In this document: positions 36,001-48,353 of the stretch, piece by piece
Layout: each line of letters begins with the position of its first letter
Position numbering within the stretch: the first letter of the stretch is position 1
NCBI GenBank assembly: GCA_003988855.1
Contig: QYAI01000104.1
Location: 100,289 to 164,288, forward strand
Length of the DNA: 64,000 nucleotides
Source: Arachnopeziza araneosa
Lineage: Eukaryota > Ascomycota > Leotiomycetes > Helotiales > Arachnopezizaceae
Direction: 5' to 3'
The notes under the pieces: model-generated
Seen by the model: the letters and a program-made list of their open reading frames with translations, nothing else
What the model was told of the DNA's origin: nothing
The model's database searches: none
Position numbers and translations under genes: made by a program

Positions 36001-37757
36001 TCACATGATAGAACATGCCCCACCCATCGCTCCTAAACTTCCAGCCAGATTCATCAGAGTGCCTGGATCCATCCCCGTCATTCCCATGACTTGATTCGGA
36101 TCCATGCCAGAAGTCATCTGGCCAATGTTTTGGGCGAGATTGGCTCCTCCACCGCCACCATAACCACCAGCATTGTTCGTATACTGCTTTATCATTTCGT
36201 TTGCCCATTGCTGCTGTGCTTGAGTTGCCGATCCACCAGGTCCATACATCGAAGCGAGGTAATTGAAATATTGCTGTTGGGCAGGGTTTATGCTGCCATA
36301 AGGCCGGTAGAGATTCTGTGCCCACGCCGTCTGAGCCCGAGAAAGAGCTCGTTGCTGCTGAAACTGATTCATGATCGTATTGTACCGTGCTTGTCGTTGT
36401 TGCTGGAATTGATTCATGATGTTATCGTAGTTTGCTTCTCGTATCTGTCGGGAAGCTTGTATGTTTTGCATGTAAGGCCCAACAAGTAATTGCTCTACCT
36501 CTTGTTGACTAGCACCGCTGGCAGCGGCATGAGCTGCAGTACCAGGTTGGAAGTAGGAAGCGGGGTTCCTTGTGTTGAAGTTACTGTAAGGGTTGCTAGC
36601 GTTATAGCCCGACCCATAGGTTCCAAAGCCTGATCCTAGGCCGTAGCTTCCGCCAAGCCCGTATGGTGACGTAGGAGTAGTTCGTGCTGTAGAAGGTTGT
36701 GTTGCAGATGGCCGCCCGTAGTTACTGTTAGCTGCTATGAAATCCCTAGTTGTGTTGAGTTGGCTACGCCATCTCTCAAGATCAGAGGTGATATCCTTTG
36801 AATCAGTGGCTGGAGTGGCCCGTGAAGTTGAAGTAGCTGCAGGTCGTGATGTTGAAGCAGCAGTAGACGATCTTCTCGTCGAGGATGAAGAAGGTGTGCT
36901 TGTTGATGTTTGAGTATTTAGAACTGTTTCCCTTAACCCGGTCCTTGTTCTAGCTCTCTGTTTTGCTCTCTTTTCATCCTCCTCCTGCTTCTTAAGATAC
37001 TCTTGAAATTCTCCACAAAGTGTTGTACAGTCCATTCTCTGATCTTCTGTCATCTCACCTACAAATCCACCTTCTTTAAAGACTATGAGAAAGTCTTCTT
37101 GATAGTGAAGATTGAAGGCTGCGTACTTTACATCACTTAGCGATACTAATGACGAGAAGAAAAAGACCTCACCTGCACAGCGTCGAGGCGCGTAGTTGAA
37201 TGTTCCTCCTGCTCACTTTCTATCCAATCTGATAGAGCTTCATAACATGCACTTATCCGCCATTTCATTTTCCCATCAGACGTAACGAGAATATATGTTT
37301 CTTTATCCTTGCCAAGTGCAACAAATTTCGGCATTGGTGCATTCGGAGTCGATGGATAGCGAAGCTCTCCCAGCGTCTTGGCCAGTTCTCCATCTAGATC
37401 ATCCCACAAGAAGAGCTCACCATCAATAGCAAAGTAGCTTCCGTCTGGTCCCAAAGTGACTCGTATCTGTTTGATTATCCTCCGCGAATGTCCGAGCCAC
37501 ACAGTGAGCCGTGAATGAAGGTTACTATGCGCCATCCGATCATTGCCATCAGAGTCCTTATAACCAATATAATAACTTTCTTTCTCTCCCCAGGCCACTT
37601 GATATATTGTCTTTGCCTTCTTTGGACCTGTGAACAATTCCTCTACAGCCTTCGGTAGATGCCCAAATGCGTCGGAGCTGGCCTCAGCATTGCCACTTAT
37701 GGGGACTTTGAAGAAATGGCAGTCATCAGGCCCGAAGGCGAAACAGGTTGTAGCCAT
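36001..37757 (-). CDS. Conserved fungal protein with low-complexity centre and C-terminal CaaX box
   Basis: Two exons (37757-37173 and 37125-36001, intron 47 bases) encode about 569 residues. The N-terminal 220 residues carry aromatic repeats such as YQVAWGEKESYYIGYKD, VTLGPDGSYFAID and KFVALGKDKETYILV, followed by YAAFNLHYQEDFLIVF after the intron. This resembles a family of fungal proteins with beta-propeller-like WxLG/GxDG strands. The central part is Ser/Thr-rich. Further on, a Gln-rich stretch repeats NIMNQFQQQRQARYN then NTIMNQFQQQRALSR, followed by Gly- and Tyr-rich segments. The last four residues are CSIM, a CaaX motif with terminal Met that fits farnesylation, so the protein may attach to a membrane. 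Function is unknown. Confidence 0.75.
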
Positions 37758-38502
37758 AAAAGCGGGTTCTCAACGCTTGACTCTGATCGCGGCAAATTAT
37801 AGATTGAGGGGTTAGATGAGTCCGACCGGACTCGGAGGTTCAGCTCTCAGCTGAAGAAACGCCACATCACGGCTGCGGCTAACAATTGGTCTAGTCTCAG
37901 CAACCCACTTTCCTGATTTGGAAGCTATAAATCTCGCCATTTATGCAGAATGGCCTTGCCAAGTGGTGAAAATTGATCTCTATGTCACGTGGTGGGATAA
38001 ACCGTTTCATCAAAAGTCTATAACAGGAGATTCGGGAGAAATTAAAGATAGAGCCGCGAAGTTGAAAATTTCTATGATACTAAAAGCAACCGAAAGGTGA
38101 TATAGTTCACTATCCTCCACAACAAACTCATGAGCTTATCACGTGCTTGGATTAATATCAAAACAAACGCTGTCGCAAGTACGGACTTGGATATTTAGAA
38201 GACGAATGAGAAGCACCAGAAATATAAGAGCCGGAAATTGGGAACAAAAAACTGACAAGAAGTCAAGAGAAGAGAGCGGAGAGCGGACTTGGGAAGAGGA
38301 AACAGCCAATCAGGGCCTGAACAGCCAGGCGCATTCGAACAGTGAATAGGTCGTTGCTAAATATTAGGGGGTAGTGCGGATTGATTAATATTGGTGGTAC
38401 CTAGAGCCATCCTTATTTCAAGGACGCATTCAGAAGCATCAAAAAGAGTGTCAAACTTATGATAGCTACCACCTTGACGTTCATTTTCATCACTAATCTC
38501 TA
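37758..38502. other. Intergenic region
   Basis: This is the presumed promoter of the CaaX protein gene and the 3' flank of the kinase gene. No supported gene is seen. Small frames (37918-38100, 38143-38349) look random. Confidence 0.45.
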
Positions 38503-39572
38503 TCAGTTTGCGTTAACCAGTCCAGGCAGTTTCTCCATCAACAAATCTACAACCCATTTCAATATTTCTTCCATCTCTTTATCAGCCCCGCCTTCTCGAC
38601 ACAGAATTTCCTTCTCCTTCACCACGTCCTCCTTTAACTTCCCCTCCACATCACCATTCTCAAACATCCACGCATGGTCACTCACATAATTCGGCCAGAC
38701 AATCTTATCCACATATCCTGGCGGATCTTGCCAAAAGCCCTCGAGCGTAACATAACCACTTCTTGCTTCGCGACGAGCTTTAGCTTTCGCATAGGAGACG
38801 CGAAGAAATAGCTTGATATCAATATGAGGTTGAACAGACGCCATAGAGGGTGAGTAAAGCAAAAAGCCGTCAAATATGCAAACATGAGTAGTGGCGGAAA
38901 TCAGGATGTGACCTGGTTGCCCTGGCTGTATCCAAGCATCGACGCGCGATTTGAGAGCTGAGATGGTGGAGTCTGAGACTGGACAGAGACCAACCGAATT
39001 TTGATCTTCTTTCGAATCAAGATCGGGCTGCTGTTTTTTAGCGCAGGATTTTTTTCCTGGATGGAAGACAAACTGGGAATGTGCCATTTTGGTGGATATA
39101 TTCAAGTGACTTGATCATATCTGGGAGAGAAAGGGACTCAGCACAGTCCCAATCCACGAGATCATGTTTTATCGGTAATCTATTATTATATAGGTTAGTT
39201 TAAATCTGGTCTCCTAACTCTTACCGAAACAGGCAGACGATCCCTGAATAGTAAGAGCAGGTCATTCACTTGATGACAACGGCAGGAGAAAGCTCCAGAA
39301 CTTGAAGGTAGCCAATTGCAGGGTACTTGAGAATGAATGCAAAAAGGTAGGTTGAAAGAGATAAGGCAAGGAGACTGGTCAACCCACTCATTTTCAGGCT
39401 TATAAAAATCATCCTCATGGAGAATGAAGGTATTTGGAAAGATATCTCTCAACAGCCTACTCAGTGTGGTTTTCCCGCTGGAGGAGCACCCGCTCATTCC
39501 TACGACAATGGTGGTCTTCAAGGTAGTCATCTCTGTCGCTGGACTGGACGAGGCGTCTCGTTGGTGATTCAA
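38503..39572 (-). CDS. nrk1: Nicotinamide riboside kinase
   Basis: The enzyme phosphorylates nicotinamide riboside with ATP in NAD salvage. Exons 39572-39388, 39179-39074 and 39030-38503 give about 272 residues. The P-loop is GMSGCSSSGKTTLSRLLRDIFP, with ILHEDDFYKP following. Exon 2 adds LPIKHDLVDWDCAESL and LEYIHQNGTFP, and exon 3 begins QPDLDSKEDQNSVG. A later segment THVCIFDGFLLY is the Walker B/substrate region, and KARREARSGYV is the lid. A 43-base intron between exons 2 and 3 (GCTAA branch site) avoids an apparent frameshift at a run of seven T on the plus strand near 39049. All functional motifs are kept. Confidence 0.85.
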
Positions 39573-40490
39573 TGAAGAGCTACGAGAACGATACCAAGGC
39601 AGAAGCAGCTACGATGACTAACGAACCCTGCTCGAAAACTAGTGCCTCCTCTGCACCAGAGCAACTTCCCTACAGATCTTGGGCTCATATCTTGGACGAT
39701 TCTAGATCTCTTCTGTCGAAACTATCGTTTTCTTTTCACAAACTTAATTCAAGATTGGTTGGAACGGAATTGTACTCACTCACGTGATTGTCAGCTCAGC
39801 ACGTGATAGCATCATTCCAGGGTGGTTTTCGTACTCTTTTCATTTTTCTGCTTCGCACTCACCATATAGGGTTATGCGCTTCTGGTTTTGGAACAAATGG
39901 CTAGCTAATCTACGAGGCAAACGAGACAAAGGAGGCAAAATGGTCGCAAATTCTTCTTAATTGTATAAACAACCAACTAGATAACTTCATGGAAAGAACA
40001 CTAGAACAATCGAAACGGACCATCTTGCACTTTTACATGTGCGAGAGAAGTTTGACTTAGATTTGAACGTTTTCATATTTTACTGCTCTCGCGCCTTCAG
40101 CCTGGTCGTGGTGGGCGTTCTCAGTGTTGCCGAATAACGGAACCCGGCGTGGCGCCTGCAAGACGGATTTCAGCTGATACAACACTTTTCGACGACACTT
40201 CACCTTGCAGCCTCATCATCGCTCTACATCATCTATGAAGCTATCCCATACTGGCTCTTCGCCTCGATATGGACTCGCAACCTGCTGTTTACGTAGGTCC
40301 ACCGGTTCACAAACAACAAGAGGAGAGCGGCAGTTCACCCCAGTAAGGCTGGTACATAGCAGCAAATAAGCGGATCAGCTTCAAGAAGATCTCGAGCTTA
40401 TTCAAACCTAGATTGACAAACCTTGCTAGGAGAGAATGCCTAGACTCTTATACTGCCTACGAGATTTAACCAGAAACAGAGATCAGAATT
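39573..40490. other. Intergenic region before the disrupted HET gene
   Basis: No complete gene is seen. The last part (about 40271-40490) probably holds the degraded start of the HET gene. It includes an ATG at 40271 and a frame reading DSYTAYEI followed directly by a stop and PETEIRIL. Confidence 0.4.
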
Positions 40491-42106
40491 TTGACCCTGC
40501 TACCGCTGCTAGCGTCAGATCCCAACAAGATATGCGGCACTCTCGCCACAGCGAAACTTGAAGACAAGCCTCAGTATGAAGCATTATCGTATGTTTGGGG
40601 AGAGCTACAGTTTACAGAGCGGCTACATCTTCCTGAGGGTTATCTTGCTATCACGCCAAACCTTGCCTCCGCTCTACGTACCTTGAGATACAAAGATCAG
40701 CCGAAGCACCTATGGGTTGATGCAGTATGTATAAATCAACTGGATGATAACGAAAAAGGACATCAAGTCGGCCTGATGTCTCAAGTGTACCGCCGAACCC
40801 AGCGTACGCTAGGATGGCTTGGAGCAGAAACTCAGCACTCTGCTGCGGCTTTTGCGATGTTAGAAGACCTTAGCAAATCGGCATGGAGGTTCGGTCTAAT
40901 AGCAGAAGGTTATATATCTGATAATTTGAAACCACTAAACGATAACTCAAAAGCAAAGCTACCAGAGCTTCTCAATCTATTAAACATTCCAGCTTTGGAG
41001 GCGTTTTTGACCCTGGAGTGGTTCAAACGTCTTTGGATTGTTCAAGAGGCTGCACTTCTACCTGATGTCATATTATGTTGGGGAAAAGAAGTCCTTGAAT
41101 TTGATCTGTTAGGATTGGCAATGAGGATGATTGACCATCTACATAGTGCGGATCTTCTATTTGGATTTTCATATCGTACTTTAGCAATATCTAACTCTGT
41201 CAAGGAAGATTGGCAATCCGGAGAGAAACTGGAGGCGCATTCTTGGCTCAGGTCGAAGCCTTTTCCAGCTGGTTTTGCGGGGATGATCTGGATCGAATTT
41301 ATGGATTGCTTGGGCTACAAACACATCGAGGACAAAAATTTCAAGCAGAATATGGCGTCAGTGTCGAAACAGCATACATTAATTTTGCCTGGAACTATTT
41401 AAATCAGGATTCAGGTATAGTGCTGCTCCATATTGCCAGGAGAGTGATGAGTCTTAAAGGTGAGTATATGGGCCACCTCAAGCTTGATATAGTTACTGCG
41501 GATATATCTACTATTTTACCCAGCAAAGTAGAGTTTCCATCCATACATATCTTGAAATCAACGCCTTGGGGGCTAATCAAAATCAAAGATCGTTTCTTAG
41601 AAATTTTGTCATCACCTTTCTATCACACGGGAGAGCCTGCTCAAAACGTTTTCGCGAAGACGATCGTCTTGAATAATGACTACTTGGAAACTCAATTTTC
41701 TTTGTCAAATGATGCTGCAACTCTGCCTCAACTCTGGGCTGAGATGGAGGATAACTGTAGAAACTATTTGGAGCGGACATCTGATGAGTTCACGAGACAA
41801 GCGCAGAATTCGTACGAGCGCGCAGTACAGGCAGCGGGATACTGGAGGAATTTCTTTATCACTAGATCAGGATATCTCGGAATGGGGCCATTAGCTACGA
41901 GACCGGGAGATATGGTTGTCGTATTCGATGGGGACTACACTCCTTTTGTGCTCCGACCATCTCAGTCAAACTTCACACACACATCTGATTTAGTGGGTTC
42001 AGAGCAGTGGGAATTGGTTGGGGAGTGCTACGTCTATAGTTTCATGAACAATGAAGTTACAACTCCTGAGTATCGCGAGAAGAAAGAAATTTTCCGGATC
42101 ATATGA
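40491..42106 (+). pseudogene. HET-domain protein gene, disrupted
   Basis: HET proteins trigger incompatibility cell death when strains fuse. The HET core is plain: YEALSYVWG, then LWVDAVCINQLDDNEKGHQV, VYRRTQRTLGWLG and WFKRLWIVQEAALLP. After about 41180 the frame shifts. The downstream part, starting near 41195 in another frame, reads AFSSWFCGDDLDRIYGLLGL, a standard second block of HET proteins, and continues to GDMVVVFDGDYTPFVLRP and VGECYVYSF. No intron with good sites bridges the shift. At the 5' end, the expected sequence before PETEIRIL meets an in-frame stop. The gene is therefore probably dead, unless an unusual intron or an assembly error is involved. Together the two frames cover an ordinary HET protein of about 550 residues. 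Confidence 0.7.
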
Positions 42107-42447
42107 ATTGGCATAAGTCTATGATTCATCCCTGGGCACAACTATGAGCACCTCAATTATTTCAACGATTTCGGGATCGGAAATGAAGACAACACAGGCA
42201 GTCAAATCTCCAGTAGCACTCTCATGTTATCAGTTTCCTTAGACATATTTAGATGGAGGTCAGGATTTTTTCTTACGTGTTAATGGCCAAGGCTGCTTTT
42301 TCGCTCAAAATAAGTGAGACTTTATGACGGAGACGAGTGTTCTGAACACAGCGAGGCTTGGGTATAATTTAAGGGTTGATTTCACGTAACAATTGATTTA
42401 GGCAGATGCAAGAAGTAAACAGTTCCGTAGTTTTCAAATACTATAAC
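42107..42447. other. Intergenic region between two converging genes
   Basis: The region is 341 bases long. It holds the 3' flanks of the HET pseudogene and the glycosyltransferase gene; nothing else is seen. Confidence 0.5.
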
Positions 42448-43664
42448 TTACAATCCACAAATACTGGTCCTCCTACTCTTAAACCTTGCATAGATATCTA
42501 GCCAAATATCCCTAGCTCTACAATCCTCCTCTCCACCTTCTCTCATTACACAATCAGGCTTCAATTTCTCCACTTCCTCCTTGGTAGCTACCCAGGGTTT
42601 CGACAGTGGGAAGTCACTAAAATGCACAAACTTCGCTCCCTCTATCACCTGATCTGGATCCCATTTTCCTTCCTTCGGGTTTTCTTTCCCATCCCCCAAA
42701 TAAGCACCATGTTTTTGACTCCTAAACTCACCTGTTAGGAGCGCATAGTTTCTATGCGGGATGATGGAGCAAGACGAGCCGAAAATCGAATTGATAATTT
42801 CCATGTCGTAGAAGCCGACGCGTCCTTTCTTGATATAAGATTGGATGGTCTTGAAGGTGGAGAGGGATGGAGTAAGAAGCATGAGATGGGAGGCGAGTGT
42901 TGGTTTGGGGAGCCAGTACGCGCGGGGGAGTGAGATTGGTGTATCTTTGGGTATGAGGAAGAGTTCATCGAGAGATGAAAGAAGAGTAGAGTCTGAATCG
43001 AGGAATAGGACACGGTCATATTGGGTCAAGTTAAACGCGAGAAGTTTGGTGTAGGAATCGGACCAATTCGGACCAGCGACTACTTTATATAAGTAATAAT
43101 TTAGCATGAGATGAATAAGGACTTACAATGAGCCGCATCTTGGTGCTGGACCTGAACTGGTATGAGCGTCACATTATACTCATCCGCTTTGATCAATAAG
43201 TTCCTCTCTACATCGGCATCTTCATCCTCCATCCACGAATCTCGAAACATGAGGACCCTCTTCGCCCTGCTTCCGAATGAATGTAGTGCCTCAAACAGCA
43301 TGACGGAATTGCATAAGTAATCTCTCTCGGTTGCATATAGCACATATGCATACCGTGACCAGTTCACCTGTTCCACGTAGTAGGTGGGTATAGTCACTGG
43401 CTCCGTGAAGTAGCATCTTGGTCCAACAAGTCGGGCAAAGAGGTTGGAGGGCAGGAAGCGGTTCCGGAGAAGCAATAAGAGCAAGATTATGGTGACGAAA
43501 ATTATGACAGTGCGTGTTCGTTTAGCTTTTAGGATTTGAAGGAGCGTAGGGCGTGGCTGGGGAGGAGTTTTGTGGTCGGGGTTGTGGCCTCTATCGACGA
43601 CGGGAAGGAAAGGTGAGCTGAGAAGAAAGTCTGGGACATCTTCTTGATTGTGACGTGGTGTCAT
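42448..43664 (-). CDS. GT8-like glycosyltransferase, type II membrane protein
   Basis: Two exons (43664-43127, 43082-42448) encode about 390 residues. A membrane anchor TVIIFVTIILLLLLL lies at about residues 50-65, predicting a Golgi lumenal enzyme. The catalytic part starts SRYAYVLYATERDYLCNSVMLFEAL. It contains KLLAFNLTQYDRVLFLDSDSTLL, whose DSD is the metal-binding DxD of family GT8 (glycogenin/GNT1-like). Further motifs are FYDMEIINSIFG and KFVHFSDFPLSKPW, matching the conserved HFSD-x-P-KPW end of this group. Relatives include fungal N-acetylglucosaminyltransferase GNT1-type proteins; donor and acceptor are not known here. The length and domain order are normal. Confidence 0.8.
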
Positions 43665-44396
43665 TATTTCGGCTTAACGCTGGAAATATATGAGAGGTTA
43701 CCTGTCTCTTTAGAGAGACATCATGAAAGGCAAGTTGGGGAAGGGTAGTCACGTGATAAAATGTGACAACCTCCACGAGCTGAATTTCCTAGATGCTCAG
43801 GAGCCTTGGATCTATCAACCAATTCAGCAAGTAAATATTAAAAACTTGAACTTCTTACCCAGCGCTCTCGTATCTGTGATGTTGATTCCACAGCTTCCGC
43901 ACCCCCGAGCCCCTGAATACAACTCAGATCCTGAGTTCTCCTTCCTTCAGCTCTCACTTGCTCTTTCTCTCCCTCGGCGTCACCATTCAAATAACTAGAG
44001 GAGCTTAAAGAAGAAAAGTACAATGTTAAAGCCGCCGAGTATTAACTTTGAGGCAAGCACACGATGTTGATGTCTGTTCATACCTTAGTCGTCTCAGGCT
44101 TTTAAAGTGGGTCTGCTCGGCAGTCTAACCAGTCAAATCGCTTGTGCGTGAGTGACTTGGAAAACCTCTGGAACGTCGGGAATTCTTCAAGGATTTTCTT
44201 GGATTTAGATAGCGAAAAACTATATGAATATCTGATTTGAGGGTAGATTTAAGAAGTTTAATCCACCATTTGATTGATTATGACAGAGAAATGGAAAGGT
44301 CGCTTATGGCTGGAATGCGCACAGAAAGCAACTGCGAAAAATGACCCCTGAAATTTTCTCATATAAGTTATAGGTTTTATTATTACCATACCCATC
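43665..44396. other. Intergenic region upstream of the GT8 gene
   Basis: No supported gene is seen. A plus-strand frame at 43723-43998 and a minus-strand one at 43838-44023 have no similarity I recognise. A CACGTG hexamer lies near 43751. Confidence 0.45.
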
Positions 44397-44485
44397 ACAT
44401 ACGACCATAGACTAAAGAGAACAAGGATATCTCTTAATTCCCCCGTATCGTACCATCAGATCGGCTTTATCTTGATAGTCTCTCG
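44397..44485 (+). pseudogene. 5S rRNA-derived fragment
   Basis: The first 30 bases begin ACATACGACCATAG and are almost the same as the start of the 5S copy at 49007, including the unusual AAAGAGAACAAGG. After that the sequence decays, with only scattered matches such as CAGATCGGC near 44458. It cannot form the 5S fold and is a relic. Confidence 0.65.
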
Positions 44486-44811
44486 TTCTGGAGCTTTTCA
44501 ATTCAAGTTCTGCTTTCTGATATCCTAGTTCTGCAAGACAAGTTGCAAGATTTGCTGTCTGATGATTTTTCGCAACTAGCGAACATTGGCGTTAAACTCT
44601 ACTTGAGGGCTAGAGGCTTTGGTATGCAAATAGCTCGCTGACATCTACTTATAGAATTATGTAATTGGTGTTAGAAGTATTCAGAGAATTTGCTAGAACC
44701 TCCAGAATCGCTCATCTAGATTAGTGCATCTAGAACTCAAGAGCAATTTTACCCCCAAGCCACTCTTTATCAAAATTATGAGAATAGGTAGAATAGAGAT
44801 ACTTGATCACT
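44486..44811. other. Intergenic 3' flank of the NACHT-ankyrin gene
   Basis: This is AT-rich sequence without an open frame or visible RNA. Confidence 0.45.
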
Positions 44812-47710
44812 TCAATATGGCCTATACTCGCTCATAATCCCCCCCTTCTCAAGCAGCAGCTGGACGACCCTGACGCGCCCGTTCCATGAGGCCCAGTGCA
44901 GTGGCATCCCTCCGTCTTCATCGGCCGCATTTACATTGGCCCCCTTGTCAAGCAGCAGCTGAACGACCTCGACGTGCTTGTTCCATGAAGCCCAGTGCAG
45001 TGGCGTCTCTCCATTCTTACTAGCCGCATTTATATCGGCCCCCTTCTCAAGCAGCAGCTGGACGACCCTGACGCGCCCGTTCCATGAGGCGCAGTGCAGT
45101 AGCGTCTCTCCGTTCTTACTAGCCGCATTTATATCAGCTCCCTTCTCAAGTAGCAGCCGGACGACCTCGACGTGCCCCTTCCTTGAGGCCCACCGCAGTG
45201 GCGTCTCTCCGTCTTCATCAACCGCATTTACATTAGCCCCCTTCTCAAGCAGCAGCCGGACGACCCCGACGTGCTCGAAATTTGAGGCCAAGTGCAGTGG
45301 CATCCATCCGTCTTTATAGGCCGCATTTACATTGGCCCCCTTGTCAAGCAGCAGCTGAACGACCTCGACGTACCCCCTACCTGAGGCGCAGTGCAGTGGT
45401 ATCCCTCCGTCTTCATTGGCCGCATTTACATTGGCCCCCTTCTCAAGCAGCAGCTGGACGACCTCGACGTGCCTGTTCCATGAGGCCCAGTGCAATGGCG
45501 TAATTCCGTTCTTACTAGCCGCATTTATATCAGCCCCCTTCTCAAGCAGCAGCTGGACGACCTCGACGTGCCCGTTCCATGAGGCCCAGTGCAGTGGCGT
45601 GCATCTGTACTCATCAGCCACATTTACATGAGCCCCCTTCTCGAGCAGCAGTTTAGTGGCAGGCTCAACCCCAAAGTATGCAGCTAAATGTAATCCAGTC
45701 ATTTGTTTTGGGAATATTTGGCTATAATCCGAATCTCGTGAATACACCTTTACAGCTAGTAATGCCTGGCTGGATGCCTCCACTTGAGGTCTTCTCTCAA
45801 GGAAACTTATGAGTCCTGGGATTAACACAGAAGCCTCGCGAGCATGGTGTCCCCAATTGTGTGAAGCGTAGTTGTAAAGAGGGTTTGACTGTAGCCGTTC
45901 CTCAAAATCTTGATTGTCTCGGCAAGATCCACTTTTAAACTCGTCAAATGAGAGGTATGTAATGCAAATAACCGCGATACTAGTTTCTGCCTCTAGGAAC
46001 CAACGGTTTTGTGTTTGCTCGAAGTATTTCTGTGTTGTATAATGGACTAAACGGATAATACTACTTTCCTCATCAACGGTAACTAATCCAGCACAGACTG
46101 AGAGTATGTCTTCGATAGGAGATAAATTGTCTTTGTCAAATTGGGACTCATTAAGCTCTGTAGCAAGTGCGTACAGAAGTTCAGACGTCGTTAGCGGCCT
46201 CTTTGCGCACGTAATCCATAAGAGGACTTTCTTTGCGAGTTGCTCTTGATCTGCGAGCTGGCCTTCAATTCTCTCCATAGCGTCGTTATATGCTTCATCA
46301 TACGCTTCGGATCCAGCTGGAAGCTGCTTCAAAGCAATACGAATAGCTTTTGGTGATGTTTTTCCTTTTAATGAATTAAAATGGAGTTGGGCAAGTAAGA
46401 ACCTAGAGGCTGTAAGTTCTATCTGCTAGATATTTAGAGATATACATACATCCCATCAACCGTTTTAATAATTTCAGCTATTATTTCATCCTGTAGTTCC
46501 GAGTTTCGAAGAACACATCTAGGTAGCTGCAACATATGACCCTCCAAGTATCTCCGTACATCATGGTCGCTTGCCAGGATCTCTAATTGCGTACTGTCTT
46601 TAAAGTGTTCGCTAATTTCTGGAATACATCTTGAGGTAGCGAATATATTTGTTCGGGACTTCGACTGAAAGGCCAGGATCTCTGTTAAAAATCTCGTCCT
46701 GCAGCCATCAAGTGCTTGGCATTCATCAAGTGCGTCGACAATAATAAAGATTCTTAAATATAGAGCACTAATAGACTGGAGAGCACTTATCATTTCGTTA
46801 AAAGTCGGTTTCGTCTGCTTGTCCTTGTGGTTGTTATAGAGAGACTTTACGCTCTCAGGTAGAGAAGGTAAGCCTTGAGCTAGCTGCTTTAATATACTTG
46901 CGAGAAGTCCTTCAGCCTTCTGCTCCTCTTGCCGACGGAAGTTGCAGTACAGGTATGCGATGCCCACACCCGCGTTATTCTGAAATTTGGCGTAGAGATG
47001 CTCGACTACAATTGATGTAAGAATTGTTTTTCCTGCTCCAGGAATCCCGGGACAGAACAACACTTGCTGGTCGCCATCTGCCCATGCTTGGAACTCTACT
47101 GATTCTAGAAGCCACTGACCAGTTCCTGCCTGCTGCCGACTAATAAAGTCGCTCTGTTGAGTAGCGTAGCTAATCGAAGTGAGCCAGTCAAGAATAGCTT
47201 GCGACTCTTGATTTTCTTGATATCGTACTAACTTTACCACATTGCCCTGAGTAAGTCGACCATTAAAGGTATCTAGTAAACCAACGTTTGTAATAATACG
47301 GCTCCGAAGCTCGTCAATGTCTTCTGGCTTCCATTTAAGCCTCTTCCATGCCCTTTTGATTCTCCGTCCAATATTCCCGCTTTGGGAAACTAGTTCGCTA
47401 TTCTTGTCCAGCATTCGTTGAAGCTCGCCGAGAACATTTCGGCAACCTTTATCGATATCTTCTAAGTCTCTCTTTTGGTCGTTGCTAAGCTCTTGTTTTG
47501 GAAAGGTAATATCGGTATCTTGAAGGACGATCGAGAGACTTCGAACTCTGTTTTAAATATGTTTGTTAGTAGGGATTAAACTCTTATTGAAGCAGCGTAC
47601 TCATCCGACACAGCCTTGAGTTGGGCCGGCGCATCGGCAAATTCCTTCCGGATCTTGTTCGCAAGTTCGATTGCCGCGATAAAATCGCCAATACTAAAAC
47701 CAAAGCTCAT
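44812..47710 (-). CDS. NACHT-ankyrin STAND receptor (fungal NLR)
   Basis: Three exons (47710-47601, 47547-46450, 46402-44812) give about 932 residues. The N terminus MSFGFSIGDFIAAIELANKI is the short helical domain found at the start of many fungal STAND proteins. The NACHT ATPase has Walker A GIPGAGKTIL (about residue 205-215) and Walker B IFIIVDALDEC. FLLAQLHFNSLKGK and MERIEGQLADQ mark the start of the helical/winged region, and WITCAKRPLTTSELLYALA the rest of it. The last third consists of nine ankyrin repeats, several nearly identical, with consensus HVEVVQLLLEKGANVNAADE. The final repeat breaks off at LLLEKGG with a tail of seven residues. Such proteins are thought to oligomerise on ligand binding and trigger defence or incompatibility. 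The start at 47710 is preferred because it begins the conserved domain. Confidence 0.88.
44830..45670 (-). repeat. 99-base tandem repeats coding for ankyrin units
   Basis: The plus-strand text repeats CTTCTCAAGCAGCAGCTGGACGACC-like words about every 99 bases through eight units. The DNA similarity is high even at third codon positions, so the units were duplicated or homogenised recently. Unit number may differ between strains. Confidence 0.8.
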
Positions 47711-48353
47711 TGCGATGTCGCGCACAGCTCTATTATTAGCAAACGAGAAGGTAGGTTGAGAGAGAGAGGAAAACGAGAAAGCAGAGAATAAAAAAGTTTG
47801 CCCTTTCGCTTCGCAAACACGTTGTCCACACTCAGCCCCACGAGGCTGCATTGCGTTGGCTAGGCACACTTGGGCTTGATGCGTGGGCCATTCTAACTCC
47901 ATGCGATATGCCCCAGCCCAGTCGCGGATTCCGTTATCCGCTAGTCCTACCAAAGGTATCATGTTTCTGTAATTCACGTTGTGCTTCTTGGACAATAATT
48001 TAGTTGATGATTCTGGGGTTTCCTAACACTCTGCAAGATGACGACCAAAAAAGATATCGCTACCAAAAAGTAGCCCTTCGTTCGGAAGAAAGTCAAAAAG
48101 CGTTTATGTGTCTCTTTCAGCTTACTCGTATGCATTTGAATTCGCTGATGTATGGAGCACACTTCAACCAGGATCTTTGATGGCTAATCGATATACTTGT
48201 AGAAGGCTCTGAATTGCCCCAAAACCAAAACTTGCCTACCCTATCCATAGAGCTTACCGATGTAAGGACAGGCAAATATGCTTAGTAAGAGCACGACGGC
48301 ACGGCATTAATATCCCAGTCCGACAGAACTAGGGCCAGGAACCAAGAACTAAG
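47711..48353. other. Upstream region of the NACHT-ankyrin gene
   Basis: This is the presumed promoter. A minus-strand frame extends the first exon upstream to 47995, but without the conserved domain. Nothing else is supported. Confidence 0.45.

Noticed and set aside
38990..39080. Apparent frameshift at a run of seven T in the nicotinamide riboside kinase gene
   Set aside because: A 43-base intron with donor GTTTGT, GCTAA branch site and CAG acceptor removes the run and joins exons 39179-39074 and 39030-38503 in frame, giving the family sequence GTFPQPDLDSKEDQN.
47711..47995. Upstream extension of the first NLR exon to 47995
   Set aside because: The extra residues show no similarity to fungal STAND proteins, whereas the Met at 47710 begins the conserved MSFGFSIGDF domain.
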